Positions 27,620 to 41,118 of a DNA stretch of 64,000 nucleotides are shown in pieces. Positions within the stretch are counted from its first letter, which is position 1, and every line of letters starts with the position of its first letter. The notes below the pieces were generated by a model. The model was not told where the DNA came from, made no database searches, and saw only the letters and a program-made list of their open reading frames with translations. This stretch comes from Streptomyces apocyni. GTDB lineage: Bacteria > Actinomycetota > Actinomycetes > Streptomycetales > Streptomycetaceae. The translations under genes and the position numbers were made by a program. Where the stretch lies: contig NZ_WHOM01000036.1 in assembly GCF_009739465.1 (NCBI RefSeq), positions 124,001 through 188,000 on the forward strand, in the 5' to 3' direction.

Positions 27620-27620
27620 C
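27550..27620. repeat. 24-bp tandem repeat encoding TPTQHTPA
   Basis: Three imperfect 24-base units (TGTGCTGCGT recurs at 27553, 27577 and 27601) at the very start of the flavin reductase gene. The unit is a multiple of 3, so changes in copy number keep the frame. Confidence 0.85.
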
Positions 27621-29730
27621 GCGCGGCCTCCGCCCGCTCGACGCGGACCGCGCACACCTTGAACTCCGGCATCTTCGACGTCGGGTCCAGGGCGGGGTTG
27701 GTCAGCGTGTTGGCGCGTCCGGCGCCGCCCCAGTGGAACGGCATGAACACGGTGTCCTGCCTGATCGAGTCGGTCACCCGGGCCGGTGCCTCGGCCCGGC
27801 CACGGCGGCTGGTGACGGCGATGAGGTCGCCGTCGGCGGCGCCAAGCTGTTCGGCCAGGTGCGGGTGCAGTTCGACGAAGGGGCCTGGGGCGGCGCGGTT
27901 GAGTTCCGGGACGCGGCGGGTCTGGGCGCCGCTCTGGTACTGGGACACCACCCGGCCGGTGGTCAGGTACAGGGGGTAATCGGCGTCCGGCTCCTCGGCC
28001 GACGGGCGGTGCGTCACGGGGGCGAACCTGGCCCGTCCGTCGGGCGTGGCGAAGCGGTCCAGGAAGAGCCGGGGCGTACCGGCGTGCTGCTCGTCGGGGC
28101 AGGGCCAGAACACCCCGTCCTCGGCGGCCACGCGCGCGTAGCTGATGCCCGCGTAGTCGGCCTGGCCGCCCGCCGAGGCCCGGCGCAGCTCGTCGAAGAC
28201 CTCTTCCGGGTCGTCCGGGAAACCTTTCTCCACGCCGAGCCGGGCGGCGAGCTCATGCAGGAGGTACAGGTCGCTGCGGACGCCTTCGGGGGCGTCGACG
28301 GCCTTGCGGCGCAGGATGACCCTGCCCTCCAGGTTGGTGGTGGTGCCGGTCTCCTCGGCCCACTGGGTGGACGGGAACACCACGTCGGCGAGCTCGGCGG
28401 ACTCGGAGAGCACCACATCACTGACGGCGAGGAAGTCCAGGGCGCGCAGCCGCTCGGTGACCCGGCCGGCGCGTGGCGCGGACACCACCGGGTTGGAGCC
28501 CATCAGGAGCAGCGCCCGTACGCCGCCGTCCTGACCCAGGCCGTCCAGCAGCTCGTACGCGGACACGCCCGAGCGGGGCAGGTCGTCGGGATCGATGCCC
28601 CAGACGGAGGCGACGTGGGCGCGGTCGGCGGGGTCCTCGATGGAGCGGTAGCCGGGCAACTGGTCGGCCTTCTGGCCGTGCTCGCGACCGCCCTGTCCGT
28701 TGCCCTGGCCGGTCAGGCAGCCGTATCCGGAGTACGGCCGTCCGGCCTTGCCCGTCGCCAGGCACAGGTTGATCCAGGCGCCGACCGTGTCGGTGCCCTT
28801 GCTCTGCTGTTCGGGGCCGCGCGCGGTGAGCACCATGCCGGTCTCGGCCTCGGCGAAGAGCGAGACGGCGGCGGTCAGCCGCTCCACGGGAACGCCGGTG
28901 AGCTGCTCGACACGCTCCGGCCAGTGCGCCATCGCGGCGGCCCTGGCCTGCTCGAAGCCGCTGGTGCGCTTGGCGATGAACGCCTCGTCGCGGTGCCCGT
29001 CGGCGATCACCAGGTGGAGCATGCCGAGGGCGAGGGCGAGGTCGGTGCCGGGCACCGGCTGGAGGTGCAGGTCGGCGAGCTCGGCGGTACGGGTGCGGCG
29101 GGGATCGACGACGATCAGCTTGCCGCCGTTCTCCCGCAGCTCGCGGAAGTAGCGCAGCGCGGGCGGCATGGTCTCGGCCGGGTTGGAGCCGACGAGGATC
29201 ACACAGCCGCTGTGCGGGATGTCCTCCAGCGGGAAGGGCAGGCCACGGTCGATACCGAAGGCCTTGCGGCCCGCGGCAGCCGCGGATGACATACAGAATC
29301 TTCCGTTGTAGTCGATGTTGATCGTACGCAGTGCGACCCGGGCGAACTTGCCGAGCAGATACGCCTTCTCGTTGGTCAGCCCGCCACCGCCGAAGATCCC
29401 CGCGGCGTCCCGGCCGTGGCTCCGCTGGGCGGCGCTCAGCCCGGCCACGGTCCGCTCAAGGGCCTCGTCCCAGGAGGCCGGGCGCAGCTCCCCACCGTCC
29501 CGTACCAGGGGCGTGGCCAGCCGCGCGGCGGGCGAGAGCACGGCCGCCGCGGACTGCCCCTTGCCACAGAGCGCCCCACGGTTGACCGGGAAGTCAGGCC
29601 GCTCCCGCACCTGGACCGGGGTGCCGGTGAGCCGCATCCCGCACTGCAGCGAGCAGTACGGGCAGTGGGTGTCGACGGTGCCCGCCGCCTGGCCCGGACC
29701 CGCCGTGTCGCTCGCTTGGATCGTTGTCAT
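27616..29730 (-). CDS. nasA: assimilatory nitrate reductase catalytic subunit (molybdopterin)
   Basis: About 704 residues from ATG 29730 (GTG 29745 possible). N-terminal 4Fe-4S site C-x2-C-x3-C ... C in CPYCSLQC and ALCGKGQ; molybdenum-binding Cys in NGRFCMSSAA; bis-MGD motifs GSNPAETMPP, GPEQQSKGTDTV and TTGRVVSQYQSGAQTRR. It reduces nitrate to nitrite in the cytoplasm. First gene of the nasA-reductase-nirBD-narK operon, divergent from nnaR across a 192-bp region with palindromic and GlnR-like sites. Confidence 0.95.
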   Translation of the reverse strand: MTTIQASDTAGPGQAAGTVDTHCPYCSLQCGMRLTGTPVQVRERPDFPVNRGALCGKGQSAAAVLSPAARLATPLVRDGGELRPASWDEALERTVAGLSAAQRSHGRDAAGIFGGGGLTNEKAYLLGKFARVALRTINIDYNGRFCMSSAAAAGRKAFGIDRGLPFPLEDIPHSGCVILVGSNPAETMPPALRYFRELRENGGKLIVVDPRRTRTAELADLHLQPVPGTDLALALGMLHLVIADGHRDEAFIAKRTSGFEQARAAAMAHWPERVEQLTGVPVERLTAAVSLFAEAETGMVLTARGPEQQSKGTDTVGAWINLCLATGKAGRPYSGYGCLTGQGNGQGGREHGQKADQLPGYRSIEDPADRAHVASVWGIDPDDLPRSGVSAYELLDGLGQDGGVRALLLMGSNPVVSAPRAGRVTERLRALDFLAVSDVVLSESAELADVVFPSTQWAEETGTTTNLEGRVILRRKAVDAPEGVRSDLYLLHELAARLGVEKGFPDDPEEVFDELRRASAGGQADYAGISYARVAAEDGVFWPCPDEQHAGTPRLFLDRFATPDGRARFAPVTHRPSAEEPDADYPLYLTTGRVVSQYQSGAQTRRVPELNRAAPGPFVELHPHLAEQLGAADGDLIAVTSRRGRAEAPARVTDSIRQDTVFMPFHWGGAGRANTLTNPALDPTSKMPEFKVCAVRVERAEAAR

Positions 29731-29840
29731 GCTGCCGATCGTCACGCGCGGCCGTTACGGCTCCGGGTCCGCTGTGTTGCGAGCGCGATATACGGTTCTC
29801 ACGCTCGACCTCGGGGCCCGTGGGGGAGGCGACATCTCCC

Positions 29841-29888
29841 GTAACAAAGGACGACGGTTAGCTAACCCGCACGTCACATACGGGCAAC
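29841..29888. promoter_or_regulatory. nasA-nnaR control region with palindrome and GlnR-like half sites
   Basis: The region holds a perfect 12-base palindrome GGTTAGCTAACC (29856-29867) and a row of half sites at 11-base spacing: CTAAC (29862-29866), GTCAC (29873-29877), GCAAC (29884-29888); a further GTAAC lies at 29841-29845. The spacing matches the GlnR pattern GTnAC-n6-GaAAc. It sits between nasA and nnaR, both expected nitrogen-control targets. Confidence 0.5.
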
Positions 29889-29922
29889 GGCATGGCAACC
29901 GGGCTGCTTGAGCCTTCAACGC

Positions 29923-31056
29923 ATGGAACCTCGCAAGCCCGAACAGCCACTGACCGGCTTCTCCATCGGCGTGACCGCGGCGCGTCGACGGGATGAACTG
30001 TCGAGTCTGCTGTCGCGGCGGGGCGCCAAGGTCATCGAGGCGCCCTCGCTGCGGATCATTCCGCTGGAGGACGACGCGGCGCTGCGCCGCGCCACCGAGC
30101 GGTGCCTGACCGGACCGCTGGACTACGTGGTGGCCACCACCGGCGTCGGCTGGCGCGGCTGGATGAGCGCGGCCGACGGCTGGGGGCACGGGGCCGACCT
30201 GTCGCGCGCGTGCCAGGGCGCGTCGGTGCTCTCGCGCGGGCCCAAGGCGACCGGCGCGGTACGGGCCAGTGGGCTCGACGAGGCGTACTCGCCGCGCTCG
30301 GAAGCCATCGACGAACTGCTCACCTGGATGCTCTCCCGCGATATCCGGGGCCGTCGCATCGCGGTGCAGGAGCACGGAGCGCCGCAGCCCGGCTTCACCA
30401 ACGCGTTGCGCGAGCGCGGCGCCGAGGTGATCGAGGTACCGGTATACCGCTGGGCGCCGCCCGAGGACCCGGACGCGGTACGGCGGCTGGCCGAGCTGAC
30501 CACCCGTGGCGAGGTGCACGCGCTGACGTTCACCAGTGCCCCGGCGATCACGGCGTTCCTGCAGTCAGCGGAGACGGCTGGGCTGTACGACGCGCTGCTC
30601 GCCCGGCTCCGCGGCGATGTGCTCTCGGTCTGTGTCGGGCCGGTGTGCGCCCGGCCGCTCCAGGAGCTCGGGGTCGAGCCGCTCTGGCCGGAGCGGGGGC
30701 GGCTGGGCGCGATGGTACGGACCCTCGCCGAGACCCTGCCGCGGCGGGCCCGCCAGGAGCTCTCGTACGGTGACCGGACGCTGGCCCTGCAGGGCAGCGC
30801 CCTGCTCATCGACGGCGACAGCATCTGGCTGTCCCCGGTCTCCGCCGCGCTGCTGCGCGCCCTGGCCGAGCGCCCCGGCTGGGTGCTCAGCCGGGCGGAC
30901 CTGCTGCGCCGGGCCTGGTCCGGACAGCGCGCCGACGAACATGTCGTGGAGGCCGCCGTGGCGCGGCTGCGGGGGGCCCTGGGCGAGCACGCGAGCCTGG
31001 TCCGTACGGTGCCCAAGCGCGGCTACCGCCTCGACGTGGACGTTGCCAGCCGATGA
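29923..31056 (+). CDS. nnaR: nitrate assimilation regulator, HemD-like domain plus OmpR-type winged helix
   Basis: 377 residues from ATG 29923. Residues 10-260 resemble uroporphyrinogen-III synthase (GFSIGVTAARRRDELSSLLSRRGA, VVATTGVGWRGW, RRIAVQEHGAPQPGF, ALTFTSAPAITAFL). The C-terminal 95 residues form a winged helix (LSPVSAALLRALAERPGWVLSR, DEHVVEAAVARLR, VRTVPKRGYRL). This fusion is that of NnaR, which in Streptomyces activates nitrate/nitrite genes together with GlnR. It is divergent from nasA and overlaps the chelatase gene. Confidence 0.88.
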   Translation: MEPRKPEQPLTGFSIGVTAARRRDELSSLLSRRGAKVIEAPSLRIIPLEDDAALRRATERCLTGPLDYVVATTGVGWRGWMSAADGWGHGADLSRACQGASVLSRGPKATGAVRASGLDEAYSPRSEAIDELLTWMLSRDIRGRRIAVQEHGAPQPGFTNALRERGAEVIEVPVYRWAPPEDPDAVRRLAELTTRGEVHALTFTSAPAITAFLQSAETAGLYDALLARLRGDVLSVCVGPVCARPLQELGVEPLWPERGRLGAMVRTLAETLPRRARQELSYGDRTLALQGSALLIDGDSIWLSPVSAALLRALAERPGWVLSRADLLRRAWSGQRADEHVVEAAVARLRGALGEHASLVRTVPKRGYRLDVDVASR

Positions 31057-31823
31057 GCCCGGCACCACAGGCGGTACGGGGAGCACGCGCGTCAGGGGGC
31101 GCGGCGCCGGGGTCTGGGTCTGGGTCGGCGTCGGCTTCGGGGGCCGCGCCGACCCTGGTCGCTGTCGCCCACGGCACCAGGGAGCCCGCCGGGGCCGCGG
31201 CGACGCTGGAGCTGCTGGAGCGCGTCCGCGCGCTACGGCCCGGGCTACGGGTCGAGGTGGGCTGGCTGGACCTGGTGGACCCGCCGCTCACCGAGACGCT
31301 GGCCGGACTGAGCGGCGAGGCGGTTCTCGTACCGCTGCTGCTCGGGACCGGGTACCACGTCCGCGTGGACATCCCCGAGGCCCTGGCCACGGCGCCGCAT
31401 CTGCGCACCCGTACCGCCCGCGCGCTGGGCCCCGACCCGTTGCTCGCGGCCGCGCTCGGCGACCTCCTCACCGAGGCGGGCCGCCCGCCCGGCGACGGCC
31501 CGGTGGTCCTCGCGGCCGCCGGGTCCACCGACCCCCGGGCCAACGCCGACACCGTACGCATGGCCGAGCTGCTGGCCGCGCGCCTGGGCACGCCGGTGGT
31601 GCCCTCGTACCTGTGCGCGTCCGCACCGACGCCCACCGAGGCCGTCGCCGAGCTGCGCGCCCAGGGACACGAACAGGTCGCGCTCGCCACCTATCTGATC
31701 GCCCCAGGCTTCTTCACCCGGCGCGCGGCCACCGCGGGCGCCCGGCACACCTCGGCCCCACTCGCCCAGCACGACGCGCTCGCCCGGCTCGTCCTGGACC
31801 GGTATGACGAGGCCAGCCGCTGA
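31053..31823 (+). CDS. CbiX/SirB-like sirohydrochlorin chelatase
   Basis: 256 residues, ATGA overlap with nnaR. After a low-complexity Gly/Ser/Ala N-terminus (residues 10-33) comes the chelatase fold with metal-binding His in VAHGTREPAG, LVPLLLGTGYHVRVDIP (second His) and a repeat half starting VVLAAAGSTDPRAN. It would insert iron into sirohydrochlorin to make siroheme, the cofactor needed by the adjacent NirB. The pairing with nnaR supports that role. Confidence 0.9.
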   Translation: MSPAPQAVRGARASGGAAPGSGSGSASASGAAPTLVAVAHGTREPAGAAATLELLERVRALRPGLRVEVGWLDLVDPPLTETLAGLSGEAVLVPLLLGTGYHVRVDIPEALATAPHLRTRTARALGPDPLLAAALGDLLTEAGRPPGDGPVVLAAAGSTDPRANADTVRMAELLAARLGTPVVPSYLCASAPTPTEAVAELRAQGHEQVALATYLIAPGFFTRRAATAGARHTSAPLAQHDALARLVLDRYDEASR

Positions 31824-31861
31824 GAGCGAAGGCTCCAGCGAAGCTCTGCCGGTGGCGGCGC

Positions 31862-32620
31862 TCAGCCGCTGCCTGGGAAGTGGACGAGGAACGCCTCGGC
31901 GGAGACGGGCATGCCTCGGCTGAACGGCGCGTCCATGTCCCAGATGAGCATGAGCAGGAACACGAAGAGCGCGCAGTAGAGCCCCGCGACGGTCAACTCC
32001 CGCCGGGTGTACCGGATCTGCAACGCGAAGATCATGCCGATCGAGACCAGGGCACCGGCGATCAGCCCGAACCAGACCACCGGTGGCATGGCGGGCTCCG
32101 CCGCGTCGCCCCGGACGGTGCGGGCCGCGTCGGCGCGGGCCACCTGGTCGAGCATCGGCGCGTACGCCTGGCCTTGCAGTTCGTTGCGTGGTTCGCTCTC
32201 GCGGACCACGGCGCGCAGCTCCGAGAGGAGTTGGTCGCCGCGCTCGGTCAGCTGACCGTCCTCGGCCATCCGCGGCCACTCCTCCCGCACCACGTACCGC
32301 ACGTAGGTGTCGATGCTCTCGTCGATGGCCTCGCTGACCGGCTTCGGGAACACCTGAGCGCGTTCGGATACCTCGTGCAGCGCCTGGGCCTCGGTGCGAA
32401 CCGTTTCCTCGGCCTCTCCGAGGGCCTCCCAGACGCCCGCGATGGCCAGGCCGAGGACGATGGCGTACACCACGCCGATCATCATCGTCATGTACTCGAT
32501 GACGTCCGGGGTCTCCGACGGGTCGCTCGCCTCGCCTCGCCGTCGAACGATCCTGGTGATGACCACGACGAGCGCGCCGGTCGCGCCCATGGCCAGGATC
32601 AGCAGCAGCCAGTGCGGCAT
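31862..32620 (-). CDS. DUF4239 membrane protein
   Basis: 252 residues with four TM segments in a 2+2 layout: WLLLILAMGATGALVVVI and MTMMIGVVYAIVLGLAIAGVW near the N-terminus, a soluble helical middle of about 115 residues, then VWFGLIAGALVSIGMIFAL and LTVAGLYCALFVFLLMLI. This is the DUF4239/bestrophin-like arrangement; function unknown. GGGAG precedes the ATG. Confidence 0.85.
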   Translation of the reverse strand: MPHWLLLILAMGATGALVVVITRIVRRRGEASDPSETPDVIEYMTMMIGVVYAIVLGLAIAGVWEALGEAEETVRTEAQALHEVSERAQVFPKPVSEAIDESIDTYVRYVVREEWPRMAEDGQLTERGDQLLSELRAVVRESEPRNELQGQAYAPMLDQVARADAARTVRGDAAEPAMPPVVWFGLIAGALVSIGMIFALQIRYTRRELTVAGLYCALFVFLLMLIWDMDAPFSRGMPVSAEAFLVHFPGSG

Positions 32621-32693
32621 GGAGGGACTCCCACTTGGTCGGATCTACAGGTTTCAGGGCTACGGGTTTCAGCGTTACGGGTGTTGATGGCGC

Positions 32694-36731
<4,038 letters not shown>

Positions 36732-36735
<4 letters not shown>

Positions 36736-38129
36736 CGCCACCGGCTCACCTGGACGTTCTCCAGAACGCCGAGGGCGTCGGGCACCAGTACGGCGGCGGA
36801 GTAGTAGGCCGTCACCAGGTAGGAGGCGATGGCCTGTTCGCTGATGCCCATGAAGCGGGCCGACAGGCTGGGCTCGATCTCCTCGGGAATCCCGGCCTGG
36901 TGCAGCCCGATGACGCCCTGATCCTTCTCGCCGGTACGCATACAGATGATGGAGCTTGTACGGGCGTCGCTGACCGGGATCTTGTTGCACGGGAAGATCG
37001 GGACGCCGCGCCAGGTAGGGATGCGGTTGCCGTCCACGTCGATCGACTCCGGGACGAGCCCGCGCCTGTTGCACTCGCGGCCGAACGCGGCGATCGCCTT
37101 CGGGTGCGCGAGGAACAGCTTCGATCCGCGCCTGCGGCTGAGCAGTTCGTCCATGTCGTCCGGGCTGGGCACGCCGTCGTGCGGCTGGATGCGCTGCTCG
37201 TAGTCGCAGTTGTTGAGCAGCCCGAACTCGCGATTGTTGACCAGCTCGTGCTCCTGGCGCTCCTTGAGTGCCTCGACGGTGAGTCGCAACTGCTGCTCGG
37301 TCTGGTTCATCGGCTGGTTGTAGAGGTCCGCGACCCTGGTGTGGATACGCAGTACGGTCTGCGCGACGCTCAGTTCGTACTCGCGCGGGGCGGCGTCGTA
37401 GTCCACGAACGTGCCGGGGATCTCGGGTTCGCCGACATGACCGGCCGACAGGTCGATCTCCTTCTCGCCGTGCTGGTTGGTGCGTTGGTTCGGCACGGGC
37501 CGGTCCAGCTGGCTGCGCAGGGACTCGGAGCGCTCCGCGACCTGCTGTACGGCGTCGCGGGGCAGCAGCAGGACGGTGCAGGTGGTCTCGGCGCGTACCG
37601 TCTGCTCCCAGATGGCGTCCGCGTTGGTCAGGCACGCGTCGCCGAAGTACGACCCGTCGGCCAGGACGTCGAGCACCGCCTCGTCCTCGTACGCGCCCTC
37701 GCTGATCTGCTCGGCCCGGCCGTGCGCCAGCAGGAAGACCTGGTCCATCGGACTGCCGAAGGAGACCAGCAGCTCGCCGGGCGCGAACTCCCGCTGGACG
37801 CAGCGGTCGGCGAGCTCGGCGAGCACCTCCTCGTCCTCGTAACCGCGCAGCACCGGGAGCTCGCCGAGCTCGGCCGGGATGACCCGCACCTGGGAGCCCG
37901 TCTTCACGAAGGTGACCCGGCCGTCTCCGACGGTGTAGCTCAGCCGGCGGTTCACCCGGTAGGTGCCGCCCTGCACTTGGGTCCAGGGGAGCATCCGCAG
38001 CAGCCAGCGTGAGCTGATCTCCTGCATCTGCGGTTCGGACTTGGAAGTGGTGGCCAGATTTCGCGCGGCGGCTGTGCCGAGGCTCTTCTGCTCGACCTGC
38101 TCCATACGCGTCTCTTCGCCTACGGACAT
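36732..38129 (-). CDS. EshA-like family 2B encapsulin shell protein with cyclic-nucleotide-binding domain
   Basis: 465 residues from ATG 38129 with GAGGGG 6 bases upstream, close to the length of EshA. The HK97-like shell fold is interrupted by a cNMP-binding domain ([33 protein letters not shown]). C-terminal shell residues include [39 protein letters not shown] and [23 protein letters not shown]. Family 2B shells enclose terpene or prenyl enzymes. It is the first gene of shell-prenyl synthase-geosmin synthase-proline-rich protein. Confidence 0.92.
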
Positions 38130-38160
38130 ACGTGTCCCCTCGATCCTGATGGTGCCCTGC

Positions 38161-38177
38161 GGTGACCAGTGGTGACC
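38161..38177. promoter_or_regulatory. GGTGACC direct repeat upstream of the encapsulin gene
   Basis: GGTGACC-AGT-GGTGACC, 32-48 bases before the encapsulin start and within the 197-bp region shared with the divergent ribokinase gene. The central ACCAGTGGT is also palindromic. A regulator site is possible; no clear -10 box was identified. Confidence 0.35.
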
Positions 38178-38326
38178 TGCGCTGTCGTGCGCGAGATCAG
38201 ACTTCCAACACGGAGGGTGCCCGTGGTAGTACCCAAAGGAGCGAGAATGGATCACTACGGAAACGGGCAGTAGAGGCTTTCCACGGCCACGCCGACCACT
38301 CGCCCAAGGACACCGAGGACACCCCC

Positions 38327-39253
38327 ATGCACGAGGCCCTCAACCGCCCCTATGACCTCCTGGTCGTGGGGTCGGCCAACGCCGACCTGGTGATCGGTGT
38401 CGAGCGCCGTCCCGCCCCCGGCGAGACCGTGCTCGGCTCCGATCTGAGCGTCCATCCCGGCGGCAAGGGCGCCAATCAGGCGGTCGCCGCGGCCCGCCTC
38501 GGGGCCAGGACCGCCCTGCTGGCCCGGGTCGGCGACGACGACCACGGCCGGTTGCTGATCGAGGCACAGCGCGCGGCCGGTGTCGACACGGTCGGGGTGC
38601 TGGTGGGCGGGGCGCCCACCGGGGTCGCCCTGATCACGGTGGACCCGTCGGGTGACAACAGCATCGTGGTCTCACCGGGCGCCAACGCCCGGCTGTCCCC
38701 GCAGGACATCCGGGCCGCGACGAGCCTGTTCGGCCTCGCGCGGGTGGTCTCGGTGCAGTTGGAGGTCCCGCTGAGCACCGTCGCCGAGGTGGTACGGGTA
38801 CTCCCCGCCGACACCCGGCTGGTGCTGAACCCCTCGCCTCCGGCGCCGCTGCCCGCCGAAGTGCTGGCGTCCTGCGACCCGTTGGTGGTCAACGAGCACG
38901 AGGCCCGGTTCATGCTGCGGGGTACGGATACGGCGGGCTCGGCGCCCGAGGACTGGGCGCGGTCGCTGCTGGCCCTCGGGCCGCGCTCGGTGGTGGTCAC
39001 GCGGGGAGCGGCGGGCGCGCTGGTCGCCGAGTCCGGCGCGGACGCGTACGTATCGGTGCCAAGCCCCCGGGTCGACGCGGTGGATACGACCGGGGCGGGG
39101 GACGCCTTCACCGCCGCGCTGGCCTGGCGGCTCGGCCTGGGCGAAGACCTCCCCGTGGCCGCTGCCTTCGCGGTGCGGGTGGGCGCGTCGGCCGTGACGA
39201 AGAAGGGCGCCCAGGAGTCGTATCCGACCGCCGATGAGGTAGCGACGGGCTGA
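38327..39253 (+). CDS. rbsK: ribokinase, PfkB family
   Basis: 308 residues from ATG 38327 (GAGGA 8 bases upstream). Substrate motif [16 protein letters not shown] and catalytic/anion-hole motif [13 protein letters not shown] are typical ribokinase signatures; [11 protein letters not shown] is the family's central motif. It phosphorylates ribose to ribose-5-phosphate with ATP. No ribose transporter or rbs regulator is next to it, so the sugar is inferred only from the family. Confidence 0.9.
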   Translation: MHEALNRPYDLLVVGSANADLVIGVERRPAPGETVLGSDLSVHPGGKGANQAVAAARLGARTALLARVGDDDHGRLLIEAQRAAGVDTVGVLVGGAPTGVALITVDPSGDNSIVVSPGANARLSPQDIRAATSLFGLARVVSVQLEVPLSTVAEVVRVLPADTRLVLNPSPPAPLPAEVLASCDPLVVNEHEARFMLRGTDTAGSAPEDWARSLLALGPRSVVVTRGAAGALVAESGADAYVSVPSPRVDAVDTTGAGDAFTAALAWRLGLGEDLPVAAAFAVRVGASAVTKKGAQESYPTADEVATG

Positions 39254-39364
39254 CGGCGGATCTTCGTCCTATGATCCTGACCTGCGCGCACGCATGCCCG
39301 CACGCCTGCCTGCACGCACCAAGCTGGCTCCCCGGGGGGAGCGTCAGGACGAGAAGGAGCAGCT

Positions 39365-40000
39365 ATGCCGGATCTCACCGCGGAAGCGGAGTCGGAGTTC
39401 GAGCGGGCCTGGGCCGATCCCCGCTTCACCCGGGCCGAGTTGACGCCCGTCGATATCAACAAGGTCCTGGCCGAGCGCTACACCACCGGTGAACCCCTGC
39501 GCCTCACGCGGGCGATGCTGTGGGACCTGGAGATACGGAAGGCGGCCAGCCCTGGCGCGTTCATCCCGTACGTCGTGAAGGCGGGGAGTGACGCGTCGTG
39601 GGCGCCCGGGCGCGCGGACGGTGTGCTCGGGGACGCGTTCGTACGGCAGTCGCTGCAGCGGCTGTGGAACGAGCCTGGTGACCACGGGCGCGTACTCGAG
39701 GAGGTGTGGCTGAACCACGAGCGGCAGGTGGTGACGTTCCTCGGGCGGGCGGAACTGCCGGACGCGGAGGGGAAGCCGCTGGCCACGGACCCGCGCCAGC
39801 CGCTCTTCCATGTCCAGCACGGGGTGGACGGCGCCGATGAGCGGCCGTTGAACACCTGGCGGATCGTGCTGCTCACGGACGCGCCCGACCCGCGCCTGAA
39901 GGAGCCCTTCGCCGCGCTGGACCGCGATCCGTGGCTCCCCGAGTTCGTGGAGCACTACATCCGCGATGTGCTGAACGTACGGCTCGACCGCAAGGGCTAG
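39365..40000 (+). CDS. unrecognised soluble protein
   Basis: 211 residues, ATG with AAGGAG 8 bases before it. No signal peptide, TM or known motif. Composition is mixed alpha/beta with conserved-looking patches FERAWADPRFTRAELTPVDI, WDLEIRKAASPGAFIPYV, LEEVWLNHERQVVTFLGRAELPD and EFVEHYIRDVLNVR. The codon use and ribosome site support a real gene. I cannot name a function. It precedes the racemase gene by 112 bp. Confidence 0.75.
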   Translation: MPDLTAEAESEFERAWADPRFTRAELTPVDINKVLAERYTTGEPLRLTRAMLWDLEIRKAASPGAFIPYVVKAGSDASWAPGRADGVLGDAFVRQSLQRLWNEPGDHGRVLEEVWLNHERQVVTFLGRAELPDAEGKPLATDPRQPLFHVQHGVDGADERPLNTWRIVLLTDAPDPRLKEPFAALDRDPWLPEFVEHYIRDVLNVRLDRKG

Positions 40001-40112
40001 AGGCGCTCGATTCCGGCGGCGGCCCCGTCCCGCGCTGGGGGCCGCCATGCCCTTACCTCTCACCGCGCCCCGCAGTAACATGTCACACGCTATTGAGAGG
40101 AGACACTCACGC

Positions 40113-41114
40113 ATGCGCAGCTCACTCGTCCTGCACGCCGTCGACTCGCACACGGAGGGCATGCCCACGCGCGTCATCACCGGCGGCATCGGCACCATCC
40201 CGGGCGCGACCATGAACGAGCGCCGCCTGTGGTTCCGCGAGAACCGCGACAGCGTCAAGCAGTTGCTGATGAACGAGCCGCGCGGGCACGCCGCGATGAG
40301 CGGCGCGATCCTGCAGCCGTCCACCCGGCCCGACTGCGACTACGGCGTCCTCTACATCGAGGTCTCGGGCTACCTGCCGATGTGCGGCCACGGCACGATC
40401 GGCGTCGCGACCGTCCTCGTCGAGACCGGCATGGTCGAGGTCGTCGAACCGGTCACCACGATCCGCCTGGACACTCCGGCGGGTCCGGTGACCGCCGAGG
40501 TCGCGGTAGAGGATGGCGCGGCGAAGTCCGTCACGCTGACCAACGTGCCGTCGTTCTCGGTCGCCCTGGACCGCAAGATCACCCTGCCCGACGGGCGCAC
40601 GGTGACATACGACCTGGCCTTCGGCGGGAACTTCTACGCGATCCTGCCTCTCGACCAGTTCTCGCTGCCCTTCGACCGCGACCGCAAGGACGACATCCTC
40701 GCCGCTGGCCTGTCCCTGATGGACGCGATCAACGCCGAGGGCGAGCCGGTACACCCCGAGGACCCGTCCATCCGAGGCTGCCACCATGTGCACCTGTACG
40801 CGCCCGGCGCAACGGCCCGGCGTTCGCGGCACGCGATGGCGATCCACCCCGGCTGGTTCGACCGCTCTCCGTGCGGTACGGGGACCAGCGCGCGCATGGC
40901 GCAGTTGCACGCCCGCGGCGAACTCCCGCTGCACACGGAGTTCGTCAACGAGTCGTTTATCGGTACCCAGTTCACGGGGCGGCTGCTCGGCACCACCGAG
41001 GTCGCCGGTGTCCCGGCCGTACTGCCCAGCTTTACCGGTCGCGCCTGGATCACCGGGACCGCTCAGTACCTTCTCGACCCGTCCGACCCCTTCCCGGCCG
41101 GATTCGTCCTCTAG
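40113..41114 (+). CDS. proline racemase/hydroxyproline 2-epimerase family enzyme
   Basis: 333 residues from ATG 40113 (AGGAG 11 bases before; ATG 40080 also in frame). Both catalytic cysteines are present: MCGHGTIG and SPCGTGTSAR, so it should racemise or epimerise; the dehydratase branch has Thr at the second site. Typical opening HAVDSHTEGMPTRVITGG. It acts on proline or 4-hydroxyproline in the cytoplasm. It converges on the aminotransferase gene with only 4 bp between stops, at the left edge of the biosynthetic cluster; membership in that pathway is uncertain. Confidence 0.9.
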   Translation: MRSSLVLHAVDSHTEGMPTRVITGGIGTIPGATMNERRLWFRENRDSVKQLLMNEPRGHAAMSGAILQPSTRPDCDYGVLYIEVSGYLPMCGHGTIGVATVLVETGMVEVVEPVTTIRLDTPAGPVTAEVAVEDGAAKSVTLTNVPSFSVALDRKITLPDGRTVTYDLAFGGNFYAILPLDQFSLPFDRDRKDDILAAGLSLMDAINAEGEPVHPEDPSIRGCHHVHLYAPGATARRSRHAMAIHPGWFDRSPCGTGTSARMAQLHARGELPLHTEFVNESFIGTQFTGRLLGTTEVAGVPAVLPSFTGRAWITGTAQYLLDPSDPFPAGFVL

Positions 41115-41118
41115 ACAA

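Noticed and set aside
24666..29289. Two long plus-strand frames (577 and 606 codons) opposite nirB and nasA
   Set aside because: They are mirror frames of strongly supported nitrite and nitrate reductase genes.
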